A stretch of 62,711 bases of DNA from an uncultured Clostridia bacterium (GCA_944381135.1 CALWJY010000001.1:154595-217305), one strand, 5' to 3'. Positions 43,482 to 53,725 are shown, counted from the stretch's first letter. The notes: generated by a model not told the origin, from the letters alone. Numbers and translations: made by a program.

Positions 43482-43850
43482 TTATTTTTTGGTGTGAGAT
43501 TTAAAAATCAATGCAAAAAGAAAAGCAAACCCAATTGCCGCCGCAATCCCTCCTGCTGTGGCAGTCAAACCACCTGTGAAAATTCCCAAAAAGCCATGCG
43601 TCTTAACCGCCCCAATTGCACCTTTCGCAAGAGACGCGCCAAAGCCAATGATTGGAACATTAATTCCCGCTTTGGCAAAATCTGAGATATAGTCAAACAC
43701 ACCAACTGCCTCAAGAAAAACTCCAATCAAAACAAAGGTCACCAAAATTCTTGCAGATGTTATGTTTGTGGTTATGATGAGAACTTCACCCAGCATACAA
43801 ATAACCCCTCCCACCAAAAACACAATCAAATATGTCAAAAAAATGTCCAT
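43482..43850 (-). CDS. spoVAE: Stage V sporulation protein AE
   Basis: 122 aa from ATG 43850 (MDIFLTYLIVFLVGG). A subunit of the forespore inner-membrane channel for dipicolinic acid. About four TM helices; the signatures are GGVICMLGEVLI, ARILVTFVLIGVFLEAVGV and the loop GINVPIIGFGASLAKGAI. A run of nine G lies just before the start and supplies the SD. A longer ATG reading (43871) through the G run would put GGG codons in frame but has no SD. It follows spoVAD with a 140-bp gap. Confidence 0.92.
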   Translation of the reverse strand: MDIFLTYLIVFLVGGVICMLGEVLIITTNITSARILVTFVLIGVFLEAVGVFDYISDFAKAGINVPIIGFGASLAKGAIGAVKTHGFLGIFTGGLTATAGGIAAAIGFAFLFALIFKSHTKK

Positions 43851-43990
43851 TTGCCCCCCCCCTTTTTTCATTTCGAAAATTTTAAGTTAACAACTTTTTT
43901 TTAATAACTCATTCTTAAAGTCTTCTTGCTTTTTGCTTCTGCTTGCTTGTCACAAACCAAAATCAACACTAAATCAAGTCATAAGTCAAA

Positions 43991-44989
43991 TCAATCCATT
44001 TCAATCACAATTGCGTGGCACACACAAGGAATCGAATCTCCTTGCTGAGTAGATGTTGAAGAAAGCAAAGCACCTGTCGGCAAAAACAAAACTTTCTTAT
44101 ATTGCCCCTCAAGCATCTTTCGAATGATGTATGAATTAAAGACGGTCGCACAACAGCCCGCACCCGAGGCACCACACAAAGTTTTCTGTTCACGCTTGAA
44201 ATACATTTGCCCACAATCGCCATAATTCACGCCCAAAGTCACCCCCTCATCATCCATCAAATCAATCAAAATTTCGCTTCCAAGTTTGCCAAGGTCACCC
44301 GTCAAAATCAAATCATAGTCTTCAGGCGTGGTTTTTGTGTTTTGAAAATGACTTAAAAGAGTCTCTCTCACTGCTGGTGCCATAGCGCCACCCATGTTGT
44401 TGACATCCTTAACACCCCAATCGACAACCCGCCCAAAAGTCACCATGGAAATTCTTGGTCCGACACCCTCTAAAGACAGAACACAAGCACCTGCACCGGT
44501 CACCGTCCACTGAGATGTTGGCGGTCTTTGATTTCCAAGTTCAAGAGGAAATCGAAATTGTCTTTCCGCAGTTGAAAAGTGCGAGCCCGTGCAACAGACA
44601 ACATTCTTACAATATTTCGAGTCGACAAGCACCGACCCCACAGCAAGACTTTCAGCCATGGTTGAACAAGCACCATAAACACCCAAAAATGAAAACTGAA
44701 ATGCCCTTGCCGCATAGGAAGAACTTACAATTTGATTCAATAAATCTCCAGCAATCATAATGTCAATGTTTTTTGGTTGCAACTTAGCTTTTTGAATGAC
44801 ACCCGTGACCGCCGTTTCCATCATTTTTCGCTCGGCTTTTTCAAATGTATCCTCGCCGAAGCAATCGTTTTTCATGACATAGTCGAAATATTCGCCAAAG
44901 TTCCCACGCCCCTCTTTTGGTCCAACAATTGTGTATGAACCAACAATTTTTGGTTTGTTTTTAAGTTTAAATGTGTGTTGTTTTTGCAT
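43991..44989 (-). CDS. spoVAD: Stage V sporulation protein AD
   Basis: 332 aa, the usual length. A thiolase-fold protein that binds dipicolinic acid during spore loading. Signatures: the GPKEGRGNFGEYFDYVMKND start, GVYGACSTMAESLAVGS (nucleophile region), FPLELGNQRPPTSQWTVTG, DWGVKDVNNMGGAMAPA and the end HAIVIEMD. It lies in the C-D-E order of spoVA operons; spoVAA, AB and AF are absent, as in many clostridia, where C, D and E are the core. The SD (AAAGGA) is weak and distant. Confidence 0.97.
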   Translation of the reverse strand: MQKQHTFKLKNKPKIVGSYTIVGPKEGRGNFGEYFDYVMKNDCFGEDTFEKAERKMMETAVTGVIQKAKLQPKNIDIMIAGDLLNQIVSSSYAARAFQFSFLGVYGACSTMAESLAVGSVLVDSKYCKNVVCCTGSHFSTAERQFRFPLELGNQRPPTSQWTVTGAGACVLSLEGVGPRISMVTFGRVVDWGVKDVNNMGGAMAPAVRETLLSHFQNTKTTPEDYDLILTGDLGKLGSEILIDLMDDEGVTLGVNYGDCGQMYFKREQKTLCGASGAGCCATVFNSYIIRKMLEGQYKKVLFLPTGALLSSTSTQQGDSIPCVCHAIVIEMD

Positions 44990-45132
44990 AATCTCAAAAT
45001 CCTTTCAAAATATGTTTTTCTTAAAATTTGTCCCGAATCTGCACCCCTAAATGCAGTCCAAAGCCCCAACTTGCCTTGAAAAATTCCAATGTTTTAAGAG
45101 TTTTAAAATTAAATAAATCAAAAACAAGCAAA

Positions 45133-45588
45133 TCAAAACAGAGAAATAATCCAATAAATCAAACCAACAACAATGCTTGAAACAACTCCAAAAACAATGA
45201 CCGGCCCGGCAATTGTGAACATTTTAACGCAAATTCCATAGATAATTCCTTCACTTTTAAATTCAATTGAAGGACTTGCAATCGAATTAGAAAAACCAGT
45301 GATTGGCACTATGGAACCACCACCAGCAAATTTTCCAATTTGGTCATAAACGCCAATGCCCGTCAAAAATGAAGCAATGAAAATCAATGTGATGAGCGTA
45401 AGCGCCCATGCAGTTTGCTCTGAAAGACTTGGAAAAACCAGCATATAGATGTCATTTATTCCTTGTCCCAAAACACAAATAAGTCCACCAACCCAAAACG
45501 AATTGAAAAGGCTTGGCCAAGGCTTTGTTTTTGGAATTTTTGACATGACATATTTATTATAGGTCTCATTCCGCTTTTTGTCGTCCAT
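45133..45588 (-). CDS. spoVAC: Stage V sporulation protein AC
   Basis: 151 aa, a mechanosensitive-channel component of the SpoVA complex. It has an N-terminal cytoplasmic stretch (RNETYNKYVMSKIPKTKPWP), then four TM helices with FWVGGLICVLGQGI, LTGIGVYDQIGKFAGGGSIV and PITGFSNSIASPSIEFKSEG, the conserved loop. SD AAAGGGG. A CATAATT box about 60 bp upstream could be a SigG -10 but lacks a clear -35. It is divergent from the Asn-rich lipoprotein gene at 45729. Confidence 0.95.
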   Translation of the reverse strand: MDDKKRNETYNKYVMSKIPKTKPWPSLFNSFWVGGLICVLGQGINDIYMLVFPSLSEQTAWALTLITLIFIASFLTGIGVYDQIGKFAGGGSIVPITGFSNSIASPSIEFKSEGIIYGICVKMFTIAGPVIVFGVVSSIVVGLIYWIISLF

Positions 45589-45728
45589 AAAATCACCCCT
45601 TTAACATATTCTTGCCCCAAAGAATTGGAAATTATGACAATCGATTTTTCAAATTTTGTGTAATTCTTCAAAACTTTCAGAATAAAACCCGACATTTGAC
45701 AAAAACTATGGAAAAAAGGAGAAGAAAA

Positions 45729-47678
45729 ATGAAAAAAATAATTTTAGGAACAATATCTCTCGTGCTCTGTGTCGCCCTAACAGGATGTGGAAATTCATCA
45801 AACAGCGCAACAATAACCAACCTAAGCAATCAATTGGATGAAACCATCAACACAATAAGCAATGTTCAGACAATCAATCCAACCGACCTGAGCGTAACAC
45901 AAGACATGCTTGACACAATTGCCAGCAAAAACAACAGCAACGAAATTTATCAAAGCGCCTACAACACGCAACAAGCACTTTTGAATGAAGAATATTATAA
46001 AATGGAAATTTTAAATCAGACTGCCATGTTGAAAAACAATCTTTCAAACAATCTCAAACTTTCAAAATCTCAAATCAACGCAGTCAAAGACTTGACAGAC
46101 AGTTTGAATCGCTACACAAACTCTGTTCAATACAGCAAAAACGAGATGAATGGAGCCGTGAAAAGCATATCATCCATGAAAAAGAACCTCAACAAAAACT
46201 CAGATAAAATCAATGCAAAACTTGTTCGACTGAATTGCAATTCAAACGCAAGAGTGGCATACTATCAAAACATCTTAAACACCCTTGGCCAAATCAACGC
46301 CTTTTTAAACTGCCCAGAATGTGTGGAAAATTCTGAAAGCACAGAAAACCAAATTGACACAAATCAGTCAAATCAATTAAATCAACAAAATCGAATCAAT
46401 CAGCCAAATCAGTCAAATCAGTCAAATCAGTTCAATTACAATGAGCCATATTTTCAAAATCAAACATATTATTATTTCCCTACAACAGATGAAAATCAGT
46501 TAAACAATCAAACAAATTATGAAAACAGCAACAATAAAGAATTTTCACAGCAAGAAGAAAACAACGAAAACAACAACAAAAACAACGAAGAAAAGAAAAA
46601 TGGTTTAACAAAGAACATTGACACATATCTTCCAAATCAACGCACAAACGTGCCAAACAATAACTTTTATGGAAATAACAATCAAACATCAAAAACCGCA
46701 CAGAACAATCAAAATATTTTTCCATATGGTGCATACAACCGCTTAAATTCAAACAACTATAACCGCTTGAATGGATATGGCAAGAACTTTAACAACAGTT
46801 TTGGTGTATATGGAAACTACAATCGTGGCATTTATGGCGCAAATGGCGGATTTAATGGTTTAGGATATAATGCCTATGGTGGATATGGCGCATACAACAA
46901 CGGATTTAGCATTAACAACGGTGGCTACGGCTATGGCATTAACAATGGATACGGCTCTAACAATGGTTATGGTATTAATAGATATGGCGCATATGTCGGA
47001 CCTGCAACCAACGCATACGGATATGGTGCATACAACACACCATACGCATTTGAACGATTCAACCCAAATCGAAACACCGACACATATGCCCCACTTGCAC
47101 GCAACATTGACACCTACAGAATCAATAGCACTTACAACCCGTCACTTCAAAATATCGCACCATATGGAACTAATTTGACAGCACCTGTTGCAACAGAACC
47201 TGAACAAAGATTGGAAAATTTTGAAGAAGTGAAGGATGACAACACAATTGAAAAAATTGCTCCAAAACAAGAAATTGAAAATTCTAATCAAAGCATTCAA
47301 AATAAACAGGACGATTTAAACACCAAGAAGAACAATGAAAATTCAGAAGTTCCTGAAAATGCAAGCAAACACTTTGAAGACAAAAATTCCTTGCAACAAC
47401 AAACAGAAGACTTCGACATTCAGAAAGACACAAACTCAGAAAATGATGAGAGAAAGGAAACAACAGACAAAAATAGAAACAACATAAACAAGGATTTGAG
47501 AAGAAGTCCAAAATATACAAGCAAAAGACCTGAACACAAAAAAATAAAACAGGACAATGCACACACTCTAAGCACAACAACAGAGAGTTTCTTAAAACAA
47601 AAAAATGAAGATAAAGATTTGAATCAACCTGTGAAAGCACATAAAAATACAAGCACTCATAAATTGAAAAAATTATAA
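45729..47678 (+). CDS. Asn/Gly/Tyr-rich lipoprotein with a low-complexity domain
   Basis: 649 aa from ATG 45729 (AAAAGGAGAAG upstream; the frame to 45612 lacks an SD). Lipobox LTGC with Cys near 21. Residues about 30-190 form a helical, coiled-coil-like domain. Then Asn/Gln-rich runs (NQSNQLNQQNR, QSNQSNQFNY), and about 355-470 is a Gly-Tyr-Asn stretch (YNAYGGYGAYNNGF, GYGINNGYGSNNGYGIN). The tail is charged and Lys/Asp/Asn-rich. It is divergent from spoVAC and next to sporulation genes, which suggests but does not prove a spore-coat or germination role. Confidence 0.75.
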   Translation: MKKIILGTISLVLCVALTGCGNSSNSATITNLSNQLDETINTISNVQTINPTDLSVTQDMLDTIASKNNSNEIYQSAYNTQQALLNEEYYKMEILNQTAMLKNNLSNNLKLSKSQINAVKDLTDSLNRYTNSVQYSKNEMNGAVKSISSMKKNLNKNSDKINAKLVRLNCNSNARVAYYQNILNTLGQINAFLNCPECVENSESTENQIDTNQSNQLNQQNRINQPNQSNQSNQFNYNEPYFQNQTYYYFPTTDENQLNNQTNYENSNNKEFSQQEENNENNNKNNEEKKNGLTKNIDTYLPNQRTNVPNNNFYGNNNQTSKTAQNNQNIFPYGAYNRLNSNNYNRLNGYGKNFNNSFGVYGNYNRGIYGANGGFNGLGYNAYGGYGAYNNGFSINNGGYGYGINNGYGSNNGYGINRYGAYVGPATNAYGYGAYNTPYAFERFNPNRNTDTYAPLARNIDTYRINSTYNPSLQNIAPYGTNLTAPVATEPEQRLENFEEVKDDNTIEKIAPKQEIENSNQSIQNKQDDLNTKKNNENSEVPENASKHFEDKNSLQQQTEDFDIQKDTNSENDERKETTDKNRNNINKDLRRSPKYTSKRPEHKKIKQDNAHTLSTTTESFLKQKNEDKDLNQPVKAHKNTSTHKLKKL

Positions 47679-48011
47679 AAAGTCGAAACCTAAAATAAAA
47701 AATTCAAAATAATATAAAAAAATCAAAATAACAAAACAAACAATATTAAAATGAATAATAAATTAATTTAAAAAATAATAATTCACATAAAAACATAACA
47801 AATCATTTTTTATCTTATAAAAATGAATAAAAAAATCTTTCAATTTCTGAAAGATTTTTTATTTTTCAATTTAATTATTTTTAATTTTTTTATTATTTAT
47901 TTTTTTTATTTTTTATATAATTTTTATTTAAAAAAAACTCCATATTTGATTTCGCAAAAAATTGTTGATTTTGTTTTAGTAAAATATAAGAAATTTTTTA
48001 TTTTTTCCAAA
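47679..48011. other. Very AT-rich intergenic region with a terminator
   Basis: Runs of A and T with almost no G or C. A terminator for the lipoprotein gene lies at 47830-47860 (AAAAAATCTTTCA / TGAAAGATTTTTT). The apparent 89-aa ORF across it is rejected as composition-driven. Confidence 0.6.
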
Positions 48012-49304
48012 TCAACGCCGTCTGGCGCCATCCAATCCCGATACAAGAAGCCCGCCCAAAAGTTTTATGATGACAGCAAAACGTATGACTGAAATGAAAA
48101 CCAATCTCGTGTTTGCAAAAAGAATTGTACAAACCGCCAAATTGCTTAACATGTTTTGATTCACCAAATCAGGATTTTCGGCACTTATGACATTCAGTTT
48201 TTCAATCCACTTGTCGCTCACACCAAGCGCATATGCATACGGCAAAACATCATAGTAAACGCTTGGATTTTCTTCAACAAGCATTTTCATTTTGTCCTTT
48301 TCAACAGCAACGAGATAGTCCTTAAACCCAAGCACCTGCCCAAGTTTTTTTCGCCCTTCGTCAGTGTAAATTTTAATTTTCTTCAACATAAACGGAACAA
48401 GAAACATGACTGCAACAATGCAAGCCATAAAGACAATTTGATATGCCCAAAATTGAAGAAAATAGCACCAGCCCGCAATGATTCCAGCAATTAAAAGAAC
48501 AAAGAAAACAAGCGAAACAACTTTCCCTTTTGAAGAATTGTTTTTGTGCCTATAATCATAATATTTCAAAAACCAATCAGCAACCAAAATGTAGAGCACC
48601 GTTGAAACAACAGCAAAAACACTTCCAATATAACCTACACCAATCTGATAGTCCGACAAAACCAAATACATCACAGCAATGCAATATAAAAGTGCAGTCG
48701 CGCATATGAGAATTTGCTTATACCACATTGCTTTTTTGTCGAAATATTTGTCACCAATGTCTTTTTCAACAGTTTTTATTGCGTTCTTAATGACAACATT
48801 GTTCCCGTTTTTCAGTCCGTCCGGAATTTTGTCAACAAGCACTTCTTTATCCTTCAAAAAAATTGTCTGAAACATTTTCTTTTCATATTCTTTTGATTCA
48901 TCAGGCAGTTTTTCAACAAGCTTGGTAATTTTTTGATTTTTCTTTTCATTGGAAATTTCAATATATTTTTTGCTTGCCCAATAGACCAACAGCGATGACA
49001 AATCCTCATTGTCAACCACACCGTCAATTAAAAAACCAAGTTCAAGCGGCGACATATCGTCTGGACATTTAAACTCCACAACTTTGACAATTTCTTCTTT
49101 CTCTCTGTGCTTGAAGAAATAAACCAAAAAAACAACAATGAAAGCCACAATCACAACCGCCCACACCACGCAAAAAAGGTCGAAATCTGCAAGCGCCCAA
49201 AAAATATCACTGAGTGAATAAATCCACCCAATGATGCTTTCAAAGAAAATTAAATTTAAAACAATGAATAATGCAAGAAAAGATTTAAGAAAGCCATTTC
49301 TCAT
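48012..49304 (-). CDS. DUF2207 C-terminal membrane protein
   Basis: 430 aa from ATG 49304, with AGAGG 7-8 nt upstream; the TTG frame to 49310 is less well placed. About seven TM helices: two N-terminal (about 10-30, 45-70), a cytosolic domain (CPDDMSPLELGFLIDGVVDN, residues about 78-98, typical DUF2207), then further helices. Normal DUF2207 proteins have a signal peptide and a large extracellular domain first; this one starts at the first TM, so it is an N-terminally reduced form. It lies 11 bp from lemA, a common partner. Confidence 0.8.
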   Translation of the reverse strand: MRNGFLKSFLALFIVLNLIFFESIIGWIYSLSDIFWALADFDLFCVVWAVVIVAFIVVFLVYFFKHREKEEIVKVVEFKCPDDMSPLELGFLIDGVVDNEDLSSLLVYWASKKYIEISNEKKNQKITKLVEKLPDESKEYEKKMFQTIFLKDKEVLVDKIPDGLKNGNNVVIKNAIKTVEKDIGDKYFDKKAMWYKQILICATALLYCIAVMYLVLSDYQIGVGYIGSVFAVVSTVLYILVADWFLKYYDYRHKNNSSKGKVVSLVFFVLLIAGIIAGWCYFLQFWAYQIVFMACIVAVMFLVPFMLKKIKIYTDEGRKKLGQVLGFKDYLVAVEKDKMKMLVEENPSVYYDVLPYAYALGVSDKWIEKLNVISAENPDLVNQNMLSNLAVCTILFANTRLVFISVIRFAVIIKLLGGLLVSGLDGARRR

Positions 49305-49315
49305 ATGCAAACCTC

Positions 49316-49891
49316 TTAAAATTTGACTTGAGGTGCTTTTCTTTCTTCTTTATCTTCAATTTCAAACAAATCTCTCTTTGTAAATTTGAATCTTTTTGCA
49401 ATTATGTTGGAAGGGAAAACCTCAATTTTGTTGTTAAAGATTTTCACGCAACCATTATAATATTTTCTTGAATTGGCAATTTCTGTTTCCAAAGTTGACA
49501 ATTCGTTTTGAAGTTGTGTGAAATTTTGATTTGCTTTGAGGTCTGGATAGTTTTCAGTCAACATAAAAAGTCTTCCAAGAGTATTTGTCAATTCATTTTC
49601 ACCCTTCAATTTTTCTTCCGTTGTTGAAGCGTTCATGCAAGAATATCTTGCCTTCATAACATCTTCCAAAGTCTCATTTTCGTGTTTTGCATAACCTTTC
49701 ACAGTCTCAACAAGGTTTGGGACAAGGTCATAGCGCTTTTTCATGTAAACATCCATTGTTGAATAACTTTCATCAACATTGTTTCTGAGCCTGATGAGTT
49801 TGTTGTAAACTGCAATAACCCACCAAACAATTGCGACAACAATCACAAGAATCACTGCCACAATAATCACTGGAATAACCCAAGATGGCAT
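49316..49891 (-). CDS. LemA family protein
   Basis: 191 aa. An N-terminal TM helix (about 3-27, WVIPVIIVAVILVIVVAIVW) then a helical bundle with YNKLIRLRNNVDESYSTMDVYMKKRYDLVPNL and TLGRLFMLTENYPDLKAN, the family signatures. LemA proteins are exposed on the membrane; their biochemical role is not established. SD AAGGAGGAG is near-perfect. It is directly followed by the DUF2207 gene, a conserved pairing in many genomes. Confidence 0.92.
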   Translation of the reverse strand: MPSWVIPVIIVAVILVIVVAIVWWVIAVYNKLIRLRNNVDESYSTMDVYMKKRYDLVPNLVETVKGYAKHENETLEDVMKARYSCMNASTTEEKLKGENELTNTLGRLFMLTENYPDLKANQNFTQLQNELSTLETEIANSRKYYNGCVKIFNNKIEVFPSNIIAKRFKFTKRDLFEIEDKEERKAPQVKF

Positions 49892-50149
49892 AATCTCCTC
49901 CTTTTCATCAAAATGCTTAATATTTTTATATGAAACATCATATCACACTTTGCAAATAAAATCAAATAAATCAACAAAATTATTTTTTTTCATGTTCGTT
50001 TAAATTATTTTCAATTCTTCAATATGTTTTTAGTATTTTTCAATATATTTTTAAATTCTATTAAATGCTTTAAATCATTTATTAGATTATCTCTTAGATT
50101 GTTTTTTAAATAATTTTTTAATTTAGATTGCTCTTTATGCCAATTTAAA

Positions 50150-53100
50150 TCATTTTTTCATTTCACTCTGTTTCTCACGCTTTCTTTTGAAATGAAGAAA
50201 CACTTTTGCAATCACGAAAATCAGGAAAAGCACCAAGAAAATCATGAAATAAACAAACACAACCGAATTTCCTGCAAAAATACCGCCTGTTTTTCTGAAA
50301 GAGATGACAACATCGCAATTTTCATCCACATTTTCAAGAACAAATATGTTGTTTCTCACATTAAGCAATTCGCCGTTGACCGAAACAAAGTCAATTGCAT
50401 ATCCGTCACTTGTTGAAATGGTGTATGTTCGACTTTCCCCATATTCCATGTTGCTGTCCACAACACTTCCGGTGGTTGAAACGCTTCCACCCTTTCCGCA
50501 GGAAACATGAATGTTGAAAGTTTGCAACTCAAAAGTGATGACAACAACCGAATCAGATGTGACATTTTCAAGATGATAGAACCCATTTTCATCGGCAGTG
50601 AGCACTGTTTCATCCACCTCGACGCGTCGCACTTCATATCCAACATTAGCCCGAACACTGAAGACAACATCTTCTTCTCTGTCCACAATTTGACTGCTGA
50701 CAACAGTGTCTTCAACAACAACATCTCCCAAGCCATCTGTGATGAAAGTCACTGAAAGTCTTTCGCTTGGATAGATGTTGACAACCAAGTTCACTTCACC
50801 CGAAACGACGGTCTCTTCATCAAGCACAATTGTGAAGGTTGAAGAAGGTGTTGTCATCTGTTCTGCACCATTCAACGTGATGCTGTTCATCATGAAACCA
50901 TTTTCCGCCTGAACAACAACCACATATTCCCCATCTTGATGATAGAGTTCGCCACTTCCAACAATGTTTTCATTCACAAAAACAGAGAAGTTGTTTGCAT
51001 AGGCCTCATCCGCCCCCTCAAAATTCAAAACAAATGTCTGAGCCGAACTGTCCACAACATCAACATTCACAGTTTGACTTGAAAGCATGTCACCATTGGC
51101 GTCAGAAATCACAACATAGAAACCAAAGTCTGTCCCAAGTGGAATGTTGTGTATACTGACAGTGAACTTCTTTTCAAACTGACTGATTTGAGTCTCATTT
51201 TCAATTGAAACAGTTGCAAGTGTGCCTGTTTGTGTTGTTGTATAAGTTCCCAAATAATCCGCTTCTCGTCCGCTGATTATCAAATCAAAAGACAGCGCCT
51301 CACCCTCAAGAACAACCATTTCTGTTGGTGCATTTTGTTTAAATTTAAGAGTCAAATCGAAAAATTCTAAGTTGTAATCGTATGCAAAATTTTCAGCCAC
51401 ACTTGTCCCATCTTCATTTGCATATCCATAAACTTTCTTTATGCTCAAACTTGCTTGAACACCAATTGAATTAAGCGATTTTCCAAAATATACTTCCTCA
51501 ATTCCCGAACCAGAAAATGCTTGTCTTCCAATTGTAACTGCATTATAAAGTTCCAACGTTTTCAAATTTGTGCAATATGTGAAAGCATATTCTCCAACAG
51601 CCGTAATTCTTCCAATATCAACTTCAGACAAAGCCGAACAGCGATAAAATGCTCGTGTGCCAAGTTCAATTGAATGGCTGTCAGAAGAATAGTGGACAAC
51701 TTGAATTGTTGAATTGTTTGCAAAGGCATAATCTTCAATGTCCCTGACTGAAGAAGAAAGATAGAGTTCTTGAACATTTGTGCCATTGAAAGCATATTCT
51801 CCAATGCTGACAATCAGTCCATTTGAAGAAGCTTCTGGCAAACGCAATGTTGTCAACACACCGTTATATTTCACCAAACGCACACTGCCAAAACTTATGT
51901 CTTCAAACTCAAAATTGCTCAACAAATCATAGTTGTTTATATAGTAAATTTGAGAAGAAACATAACTTTGTGTGATATAGCCTGACGAATCAGAAGTTCC
52001 AGAAATATACGCCACCGCTGTCACTTTTGTTGTTTCAGAAATCAAAATTCTCTCACCGGAATATTGAGTTCCGTTCAATCTGTCAACAGAAGTTGCATTT
52101 TCGTCTGTAGTGTAGAAAATTTCAACATCACCTATGGCATCTCCGCTATATTCCAATGTGACATAGAAAGGCGAGTCGTGAATCTGTTCTGTCACACTGA
52201 AATTGACATAACCCGAATATATCACACCAATTGAGCCAACATTCACACAACCATAACCATAATATTGGTCAAAACCTTCAGTTCCAAGGTCGGATGCATT
52301 TTCAACCAAAACTTGATATACATCATCTGCAGTATAGTTTGCAGAAAGCGGATTGGAATATATAAGTGCCGCACACGCCGCCACATGAGGTGCTGCCATG
52401 GAAGTTCCTGTCATATACACATATGAAGTATTTGAAGAAATTCCTGCACTGATAATATCCGTTCCTGGAGCAGAAAAATCGACCGTACTTCCATAGTTAC
52501 TGTAACTGCTGTCAAAAACCAAAGAGTCCCTGCTTTGCATCAAAGCTGAAACAACAACAGCCTCTTCGACATTTGCTGGTGAAGAATAAAGAGTGTTCAG
52601 TCTGCTGTTTCCTGCAGAAATGACAGGCAAGATGTCGTTCCTATAAAGCGAACGAATTGAGTTTTCCAAGGACAAATTTCCAGAGGAAGAATCTCCATCA
52701 ATTCCAATGCTCATATTCAAAACCTTAATGTTGACATCAAGGCTATTTTTAAGATAGTTGACATATCTGATTGCTGCGGTGATGTATGAAACATAACCAT
52801 CACCATTTTCATCCAAAACTCTGATTGGCAAAATTGTCACATTGTCAAGTGTGGCATCCGCAATAATCCCCGCCACATGTGTGCCATGTCCATTTTCGTC
52901 AGTGACGTCACGGCTCAATGTGCCATAGTTGGCATTCAAACTTGACACCCCAACAAAATCACGCGCGTTTTCCAAATCAAGTCTTCCCTCAAAAAGTTCG
53001 TGAGTTGTGTTGATTCCACTGTCCAAAACAACAACAGTGAAATCGTTTAGTTCCACTTGTCCACCATTTGTCATAAACATATTGTCAACATAGGTTTCAT

Positions 53101-53725
53101 AGCCCAAATATTCCGCACCCCAAGAATTGAAATCTTTGTCATCATCCCAAGGGTTTGTCTCATATGTGCTTTCAATTGTCACTTCTTCCGCACTGACAAT
53201 GGCATCAAATGACACTTCCAAATTCATATCCGAAAATTTTTCATAAGCACATTCGGCATCTTCTCTGGTTTGATATTGAAAAACATGCAAATCAAAATAT
53301 TGTGCTCTCATAACCGCGCCAAAGTCATCAATCTTTTCTTCAGCATAAACAATCAACCTATTGAAAACTTGCTCGTCATCCTCGTTTTCTGAAATACTTT
53401 CGCCATTTTCAGCGTTTTCAGCAAGTGTCGAAACTTGAAATGATGCCTGATTTCCGTCGTTAGTTGTTGCAACAGATGTCGAATTTTGACTGCTTGATGT
53501 CTCAATAACATCAGAAATAGAGGTTGACGAGTCTGAGTCATAAACATCAATCATCTCGTTAACTGTCAAAACAAAAGAATCTAAATCATCAAAGACAGAA
53601 ACATCGTAAGCAGAAACAATCCCCTGTGGAACGCACACAAAAGCACAAGCAAAAACAAGCAAGAGTAAGACATATGCAAACTTTTGAAGTCTATTCTGTT
53701 TTCCCTCTTGTCTAAGTTTAACCAT
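50150..53725 (-). CDS. Membrane-anchored subtilisin-like protease with BspA-type repeats
   Basis: 1191 aa. Signal peptide about 14-36. Catalytic triad intact: Asp235 (VVVLDSGINTTHE), His280 (NGHGTHVAGI), Ser442 (GTSMAAPHVA), with Asn373 in the oxyanion hole. After the protease a chitobiase-like beta domain (about 515-600), an LRR_5/BspA segment (about 625-780: IGEYAFNGTNVQELYLSSS), beta domains, two divergent InlB-B-repeat-like units, and a C-terminal TM helix with Lys/Arg tail (no LPXTG). Its -10 TATACT (53737-53732) puts +1 at the ATG; no SD. The substrate is unknown. Confidence 0.85.
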   Translation of the reverse strand: MVKLRQEGKQNRLQKFAYVLLLLVFACAFVCVPQGIVSAYDVSVFDDLDSFVLTVNEMIDVYDSDSSTSISDVIETSSSQNSTSVATTNDGNQASFQVSTLAENAENGESISENEDDEQVFNRLIVYAEEKIDDFGAVMRAQYFDLHVFQYQTREDAECAYEKFSDMNLEVSFDAIVSAEEVTIESTYETNPWDDDKDFNSWGAEYLGYETYVDNMFMTNGGQVELNDFTVVVLDSGINTTHELFEGRLDLENARDFVGVSSLNANYGTLSRDVTDENGHGTHVAGIIADATLDNVTILPIRVLDENGDGYVSYITAAIRYVNYLKNSLDVNIKVLNMSIGIDGDSSSGNLSLENSIRSLYRNDILPVISAGNSRLNTLYSSPANVEEAVVVSALMQSRDSLVFDSSYSNYGSTVDFSAPGTDIISAGISSNTSYVYMTGTSMAAPHVAACAALIYSNPLSANYTADDVYQVLVENASDLGTEGFDQYYGYGCVNVGSIGVIYSGYVNFSVTEQIHDSPFYVTLEYSGDAIGDVEIFYTTDENATSVDRLNGTQYSGERILISETTKVTAVAYISGTSDSSGYITQSYVSSQIYYINNYDLLSNFEFEDISFGSVRLVKYNGVLTTLRLPEASSNGLIVSIGEYAFNGTNVQELYLSSSVRDIEDYAFANNSTIQVVHYSSDSHSIELGTRAFYRCSALSEVDIGRITAVGEYAFTYCTNLKTLELYNAVTIGRQAFSGSGIEEVYFGKSLNSIGVQASLSIKKVYGYANEDGTSVAENFAYDYNLEFFDLTLKFKQNAPTEMVVLEGEALSFDLIISGREADYLGTYTTTQTGTLATVSIENETQISQFEKKFTVSIHNIPLGTDFGFYVVISDANGDMLSSQTVNVDVVDSSAQTFVLNFEGADEAYANNFSVFVNENIVGSGELYHQDGEYVVVVQAENGFMMNSITLNGAEQMTTPSSTFTIVLDEETVVSGEVNLVVNIYPSERLSVTFITDGLGDVVVEDTVVSSQIVDREEDVVFSVRANVGYEVRRVEVDETVLTADENGFYHLENVTSDSVVVITFELQTFNIHVSCGKGGSVSTTGSVVDSNMEYGESRTYTISTSDGYAIDFVSVNGELLNVRNNIFVLENVDENCDVVISFRKTGGIFAGNSVVFVYFMIFLVLFLIFVIAKVFLHFKRKREKQSEMKK

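Noticed and set aside
47823..48092. 89-aa plus-strand ORF after the lipoprotein gene
   Set aside because: It spans a terminator and an almost pure A/T stretch, and its end overlaps the DUF2207 gene antisense. Composition-driven.
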